In this document: positions 57,788 to 64,000 of the stretch, one piece after another
Numbering within the stretch: position 1 is the first letter of the stretch
Layout: each line of letters starts with the position of its first letter
NCBI GenBank assembly: GCA_022749755.1
Contig: CM040442.1
Location: forward strand, 9,956,457-10,020,456
Direction of reading: 5' to 3'
Length of the DNA: 64,000 nt
Source: Azadirachta indica
Taxonomy: Eukaryota; Streptophyta; Magnoliopsida; Sapindales; Meliaceae
The notes under the pieces: model-generated
Database searches by the model: none
What the model was told of the DNA's origin: nothing
Seen by the model: the letters and a program-made list of their open reading frames with translations, nothing else
Made by a program: the position numbers and the translations under genes

Positions 57788-59380
57788 CCTCTCCCTAGAC
57801 TTGATTTTGTGATTCCAAGTGTGTTTCTCAACCTCACAAAGACCTTACTCCTCAGTGGCTTAGTAAAAATATCAACAATTTGATCTTGAGACTTTACATG
57901 CTTTATTTGAACATCCTTTCTTGTGATGCATTCTCTTATATAATGATAGTGAGTGTGCATATGCTTGCTCCAAGCATGAAGCATTGACTCCTTGCTAATG
58001 CCATAACTGATTTATTGTCAACATAAATCTTCGTTGGCCTTTCTTGCAACGATCTTAGCTCTTTTGATAGGTTTTCAAGCCAAATTACATGGCAAACACA
58101 TGATGTGGTAGCTGTATACTTAGCTTCACATGTAAAGAGTATGAGAATTGGTTGCTTCTTCAATATCTAGGTAAAGGCTGTGTCTCTCATGAAGAATACA
58201 AAAGCAATTGTGTTTTTTCAATCATCATTCTCCAGCCCAATCAATTACTGTATCTAATAAGCTTATAATCACTTGAAGCTGAATAGAACAAGCCAAAATT
58301 TATTTTACCTTTTAGGTAACAAAGAATTCTCTTTGTAGCCTTAAAATATATTGTTGTTAGGGTTTCTATGTAGTGACTTACAAGTTTAGTTATGTAGAGA
58401 ATATTGGGCCTTGTATATGTCAAATATTGCAAACATCCAACTAAGCTCTTGAAAATAGTTGAATCTACTCTTTCTTCTTCTTCATGCTTTGAGGGCTTAA
58501 GTTTGTACTCTATCGGTGTAATTTCCATCTTAAAATTCTTGAGGATCTCTTTTGTGTAACCTTTTTGTGAAATAAAGATTTCATCTTCCTCTTGTCTTAC
58601 TACGATACCAAGGTAATACACCATGAGCCTTCATGTCAATCATCTCAAATGTTTTAATCATTGTTTTTTTCAAATCATCAAACAAGCTTAGATTGCTTCT
58701 AGTAAAAACCTAATCATCTATATACAAGCACATAATCAAAACATCTCTATCTTTGGTCTGAATGTTGAGTGCACGTTTGTAAAGGCATTTGGTGAAGCCA
58801 TTCTCTTAAAAATACTTGTCAATTTAACTATTCCATGCTCTTGGCACTTATTTTAATCTATAAAGAACCTTTTTCAATCTCAGCACCTTGTCGTCTTGCC
58901 CTTTAACTTTGTAGCCTAATATTATTGTATGCAGACTTCTTATTCGAGAACTCCATTCAAAAAGATAGATTTAACGTCCACTTGAAGAATTTACTACTTA
59001 TTTTGAGTGACCAATGAAATGATTAGTCTTATAGTTTTTAAGCATGCTATTAAAGTAAACATCTCATCATAGTTGATGCCACCTCTTTGACTATAGTCAT
59101 TTGCAACTAGGCTCGCCTTATATCATTTAATTTCTCTATTTGCATTTTTCTTTGCTTTATACATCTATTTGACTCCAATGGCTTTGTGTTTTTTGAGAAG
59201 TAAATAAAGCTTTTATGTGTCATTCTTTACAATTGCTTTAATTTTTTCATCCATTACATTTATCCATTTCTTATCTTGTGTAGCTTCTTGAACACTTATT
59301 GGTTTATAATTAGTAAAAAAGGAAAAGAGAGTAAGATTATCTCACTTTCAATTAGCTCGTAGAGATCTTGAAGACTCCTT
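57788..59380 (-). pseudogene. copia reverse transcriptase and RNase H, decayed (copy B)
   Basis: The longest surviving open stretch is 58241-58624 on the - strand (127 residues): VYYLGIVVRQEEDEIFISQK, FKSLVGCLQYLTYTRPNILY and KRILCYLKGKINFGLFY. It covers the end of RT and entry to RNase H. RNase H follows at 57775-58163 with AKYTATTSCVCHVIWLENL, YVDNKSVMALARS, and DIFTKPLRSKVFVRLRNTLG. The upstream RT core is broken by stops. Confidence 0.87.
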
Positions 59381-59439
59381 TGTGTTTGTTATTTATTTCA
59401 TTTAGAAAGGATAATGGTGAATAAACTTTTGTTGGCAAA

Positions 59440-59660
59440 GTTGGTTATATTACAAGCTCTTGTTGAAGTTCTCCTTATTGGTCAGCCTACTCATTTTCTT
59501 CAAATCATCTATATAAGAGCCAAAATCCCATTCTTCGTCTTCTTCAAATAAAATTAATGTTGTTCTAATTCTAACATCATCCATTACCATAACCTCTATT
59601 TTTTCCTTCACCTTGGTCTCTACCTCAACCACATTGGTTTCCTTCATAGGTTTTCAGCAA
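59440..59660 (-). pseudogene. copia integrase-RT linker fragment (copy B)
   Basis: 65-residue open stretch with DEEWDFGSYIDDLKKMSRL, paralogue of 7414-7614. The integrase core is absent here too. Confidence 0.55.
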
Positions 59661-59689
59661 TCTTTGGAGTTAGTCAATCATTATTTCTT

Positions 59690-60219
59690 CCAGATCTATA
59701 GTTTTTTTCAATTCTTGTTACAATGTGATCAAATTTCGGATCCATAGAGGGTAGTATCTTCTCTATTATTCTCACTTCAATTAACTTTTCACCATTTCTT
59801 GTTTATTGGTTCGAAATAACTTCCCCTTGAGAAGTAGTCAACAACCATCTCGCTTAAGGTCTGAAGAAGTACCTTTTTTTTTTACTTTTTCAATGCCTTT
59901 TGTATAATGTTTGAAGTTTATCTCATGCTTGCTTGGTAGCGGTTTCATTTGCTATCTTTTCAAAATCATCATCAACTAATCCTTGATAAATGATATAAAG
60001 AGCTTTTTTGTCTGTCTTTCTCGAGTCCTTCAATACATCTCTTTGTGCTTGAGTCAAAGTAGCAATGGCAACATCATCTTTAAGCTCTTTATAACATTTT
60101 TCTATAACTTCTCACACGTCTATTGCTTTAAGAAGTGCCTTCACTTTGATTGTTTAATTATCATAATTGCTTTTGTTGATAATTGGAACTTGAAATGTTG
60201 TCATACCTCCATTTTCCAT
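59690..60219 (-). pseudogene. copia gag, decayed (copy B)
   Basis: Paralogue of 7650-8215 with the same segments (ALTQAQRDVLKDSRKTDKKA, LYIIYQGLVDDDFEKIANET). A stretch of about 30 bases present in copy A near 7830 is missing near 59855. Stops in frame. Confidence 0.8.
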
Positions 60220-60614
60220 GTCTCTTATTATAGTGAGAATTTGAAAAATTCAATGGCACAGATGGATTTGGAAATTCAAAAACTTTAGGAAGAACTTGGT
60301 CAAAACATTCAATTTAGGTCAATGGTCAAAGGTCAAACTTACTTGGTCAACTATTTGACTCAATTCTATTCATTTCTTTAATGGTTCGTAATGATCGACT
60401 CTACTCATCCGTTTTAAATGGCTCGATTCAGTTTTGATTTGTTGGATTAACTCACTCTCTTCTTTCTACATAGCAAACTTCTAATAGCGCATATTCGCGC
60501 ATCTAAACTTCGATTTTGATGATTTTTGTGCTGTTGTGCTCTTTTAGCACGAGCTTCAATTTGATATACTAAAAAAATGTTTTTAACACTTCACATGTAG
60601 CTCTAATACCACTT

Positions 60615-61006
60615 TCTTGAAAAGATTATTCACTCAAAAAAATCAAACTCTTACTATATTTTTGCGAAACTTATTACAAGCACATAAACAATTCTTCACT
60701 CTTACTTCCTTCTTGTAGATTACAACTCACTTACTCACTTCTTCTCTCTTAAATTAATGAAATATACAAAATACAAGTAGATATTTATAATAAATACAAA
60801 ACATTCTAAGTCATTGATTTTGTAGATATATGCAGCCAATGATCAAATCCCAACCACTTGTTTTCACCTAACACATTCAACTGAAACTCACCTAACTTCC
60901 CATCAATTCACATGAATCTGTTCGCTTCTAGAAATTGAATTTGGGCTTCAATTTTAAAAAACAAGATTTGGCCTTCAATTTTGAAAATCAAGCTTAAAAT
61001 ACAACA
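60615..61006 (-). repeat. copia 5' LTR (copy B)
   Basis: About 392 bases, paralogue of 8611-9001, with the same internal TTCAATTTT repeat. Confidence 0.9.
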
Positions 61007-61011
61007 CATTT

Positions 61012-63067
61012 GAGCAAGAATTGAATCTAATTCTCAATCTTTCAAAATATTAAACTAAAAATCGAACCACATTACGAAAAACTAAAACTCAAATCAATTT
61101 TATTCAGTTTGGTTCGGCCGATCAGGCTTTTGCCCACCCCTATATGAGCATTTTTCATATAATCACCTTAGTATTATGTATTTGCAATAATTTGGTCCAA
61201 CAATAGATGGCTTCATCTTTTTAAGGATAAACACAAGCTAATCAATGCTTTTAAGATGAATACAAAGAGTGTTCTACTAGTTGATGCTTGTAGCTAGTTA
61301 TCATAATAAATAATATTGTTACAAATTAATATCAATTAGTATTGTTAATACGACAAACAATTATCGACATGATGTGAACCAGTAACTACTTGTAATAATA
61401 TGTGTACAAATTGTTTGAAATGTCTATTTACTCATTTTATAAATTTTTTTTGTAAAAAAAATTTTTGGATGGGAGTAAGAAACCTTACCTATAAAACATC
61501 AAACCCTTACTAGTACAATATTTCTCTATGTCTTGTCTTGTCTTACCTTAGAACTAACCATTAAGCTGACCTCATCATTTCGTCTTAAAATCACAGTTGT
61601 GCCTTGTGTTGTGTTAGATTCTTCAATGAAGACCCATTAAGCCCAGATTGTTAATCATTGTCCCTATTTCAATAGGCTATTGCTAAGGCGCACCCCCAAT
61701 CCGTTGACTACACCCCTACCCCCATTCACTTCTTTTAACTGCATCTATTTACTATGTATACCCTCAATTCATGGTTGTTTTCCAACTTCTACTAAATTTT
61801 CTTTCAATTTTTTTTTTTAAATTGCCTTCATTAATTTTCTTTTTCTAAATCCTTATTCATACCCTCATTTTAAAATCTTTACGACAATGACATAGAGAAT
61901 TAATTTCATAATATTGGGCTTAGTGAGCACTGCAAAAATTTATTTATTTATTTTAATAATGTTTCTCAAATTTAATTTTCTTAAAACATATAAAAGAATT
62001 AAATAAATGATATGAAATATAACTACATTTACTTCAAACCTTTGTCCAAAATAGATCTGGCAAGTACCTCCATCCCATTTAAGATTCAAGTTTTCATATT
62101 ACTAACAATTTTTGTCTCTTCAAGTAGAAAGGAATGCATAAACTATTCAATTGATTAATATCACTTTAAATAATTAATGATTTATATTAAAAGTATGGAT
62201 TCTTTCAAGAGTTTATGTAATCACTATTAGAAAATATTTTAAACATATATTTACCTTAATTTGGTCGAAGCGAGCATTCTAAAGAAACTTCAATTAAAGA
62301 ATTTATGCTATAGAAAAAAGAGGATTCTTGGGTTTTCTTTCTACTAAGAAATCATTTATTCTTTGGTTCACTTTTCAAAATTCGTTAATTGATATACACA
62401 AGAAGTAGGCCAATTCTCCAACTTTTTGCTCAATTTCTGATAGAGTCAAATTCTTATCACTAAGATTCAAGGGAATGGTCCCCAGACCTCTGATTTCTAT
62501 ATAAAAGACGCGATTGTCATAAATAATATCTTTAACTTCTATTTTGATGGACTGAGGTAATGTAATTTTTACTCTTAAATTGAATAAGACTTATTAATAT
62601 GTGTGATATTTGTCACACTTAAGGTATCAACACTGACAGCCTGTTATTCTCGTTTTAAATAATCCTTAAGAATTATTTAAGCCCACATAATATTGTTTAA
62701 TTTGGACCCATAAAATTAGTATTATTATATTCATTAATTGTTAATATAGTACTATAGTATGTCTTAGACCAAGATGAAAAATGTTCAGCTAACAATTTAG
62801 CATTGGTTTACTTTATATAATACAATTAATATCTTAGTTATCTTGTCTTGTTAGGACTCACATGCCATGCAAATGCAGTGCAATGCAATGCAAATTATGG
62901 ATTATATATATATATATATATACAGAATATATAGATAAACAGACAGTAGTACATTATGTAGTAAATAATATTAATATGTATAAGATTGAGATTGAGACTG
63001 AGATCAATATCTAATATATAATAAACAAAGTGTACGTTTCTTGTTAAAGATAAATTGTAAAAAGGAT
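61012..63067. other. non-coding spacer upstream of foldback (copy B)
   Basis: Paralogue of 9007-11085 without recognised genes. It includes the hAT-like end TTTTGCCCACCCCTA (near 61130), a TA microsatellite (about 62903-62922) and the 27-28-base loss near 61670. Confidence 0.6.
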
Positions 63068-63691
63068 TTTATTATTAGAGTCCTTACTATTTGTGAAAAG
63101 GAACTTAAAAATCAAAAATTTTAAAAATATATAACTTAAGCTCTTAAAAGATTTAAAATTATGTAATTTAAGTTCTTCTTATTTTCTTCTTGTTTCATTT
63201 AAATACTTTACCACTTTTAACTACCACCACCAACAACTACCAACTATCTTAACAGCTGTTGAATGTCATTAGTTTGGATCACTGTAGGTATCATTTAAAT
63301 CTTTGTTGTACGTAATGATACTATTATCATCGTCATTTGAGTAACCATGCACTGTAAATTTAGAGTTGATTTTTGATATTTGAAAATTCAACTTCAGATT
63401 TATGACAAATAGTTATTCAAACAATAAGTGTGATAGTATCATTGCATATAACGTGCTCAACAAGGAGTTGAATAATATCTATTATAATCCAAACGGATAA
63501 TTAAATAGTGGTCAGTGGTGTTCAGTGGTTGTTCGCAACAGCAGTTAAAGGTGGTCAAGGACTTAAATTAAATAAAAAAAATAAGAACTTAAGTTATATA
63601 ATTTCAAAACTTTAAGGACTTAGGTTATGAATTTTCAAAATTTCTGGTTTTTGATTTTCCTTTTTAAAATAACAAGGACTTCAATAATAAT
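63068..63691. mobile_element. foldback (hairpin) element, copy B
   Basis: Paralogue of 11086-11709, with the same arms and order. Its right end is followed after about 35 bases by the sequence shared with the promoter of the intact BAHD gene. Confidence 0.75.
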
Positions 63692-63725
63692 AACCCATTC
63701 TAAAACTTAAAATTTTAATCTAATC

Positions 63726-64000
63726 TATGTATAAATATAGTAGTAACTTTATTTTTAATTAGCTGTCAGTTTTGGATCAAACAATCAGCTAATGTAAGAT
63801 ATTATATTTTAATTTTTTTTATTGTGTTTCTTTAAATATTTAAGTTTTAGGATTCGAATAGTTAAATTATGCGAACTTAAAAGAAATTCAAACGTCAATC
63901 AAAATTATTGTGGTTTGATATTTATAATCTTAAATCCACTGTATACTAATGCTTAAATTCCAATATACAAATAAGTAACTGAACTTGAGCCAATCATCAA
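63726..64000 (+). promoter_or_regulatory. upstream region of a further BAHD copy (coding part outside window)
   Basis: Aligns with 33094-33369, the promoter and leader of the intact gene, up to GAGCCAATCATCAA. The TATA-like box is degraded (ATACAAAT). By alignment the start codon would lie about 30 bases beyond the window end. Confidence 0.75.

Larger units (their letters stand above)
57422..61006 (-). mobile_element. Ty1/copia retrotransposon, internally deleted (copy B)
   Basis: Same insertion as 5378-9001, flanked by the same CATTT duplication (57417-57421 and 61007-61011). The gene content is the same: gag, linker, RT and RNase H, no integrase core. LTRs are 57422-57787 and 60615-61006. 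The primer-binding site is at 60600-60611. Confidence 0.9.

Noticed and set aside
1..64000. CRISPR arrays, tRNA or rRNA genes, bacterial operons
   Set aside because: Repeats present are LTRs, inverted repeats or short tandem units without regular spacers, and no RNA gene signature was seen.

Overview
The window looks like intergene-rich, strongly AT-biased nuclear DNA of a flowering plant, probably a eudicot. It has one intact plant-specific BAHD acyltransferase gene, remnants of leucine-rich-repeat receptor kinases (LRR-RLK), plant Ty3/gypsy and Ty1/copia retrotransposon remnants, and several short inverted-repeat DNA elements. I cannot name the species from sequence alone. No tRNA, rRNA, CRISPR or bacterial-type feature was recognised.

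The layout is a broken tandem array in which BAHD genes on the + strand alternate with dead LRR-RLK copies on the - strand. Unit 1: end of a gypsy element (1-5174), a copia element (5378-9001), a spacer, a foldback element (11086-11709), a BAHD pseudogene (11738-13008), a Tat-like gypsy fragment (14819-17300), an LRR-RLK pseudogene split by a non-coding LTR element (17740-21640), inverted-repeat elements, and a small relic of a second BAHD-type gene (26095-26253). Unit 2: a 5'-truncated Athila/Tat-type element whose 3' LTR (31877-33090) ends about 300 bases before the intact BAHD gene (33399-34688), then AT-rich DNA with two terminal-inverted-repeat elements carrying visible target duplications (36301-37478 and 40250-41367), then a second LRR-RLK pseudogene (45387-46215) and a second copy of the BAHD relic (47880-48038). 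Unit 3: the same gypsy, copia, spacer and foldback series as at the window start (49370-63691), ending in sequence that matches the promoter of the intact BAHD gene. A further BAHD copy is therefore expected just past base 64000.

The paralogous units act as internal controls. They show which insertions are older than the duplications (gypsy and copia, with the same 5-base target duplication in both copies; the shared stop in the BAHD relic) and which are younger (the element at 23635-24923, whose empty site is preserved at 46713-46721). The only gene I believe encodes a functional protein is 33399-34688. I found no convincing new multi-gene system. The unusual content is structural: foldback elements beside BAHD promoters, a possible gene-capturing MULE-like element, and an LTR placed next to the one intact enzyme gene.
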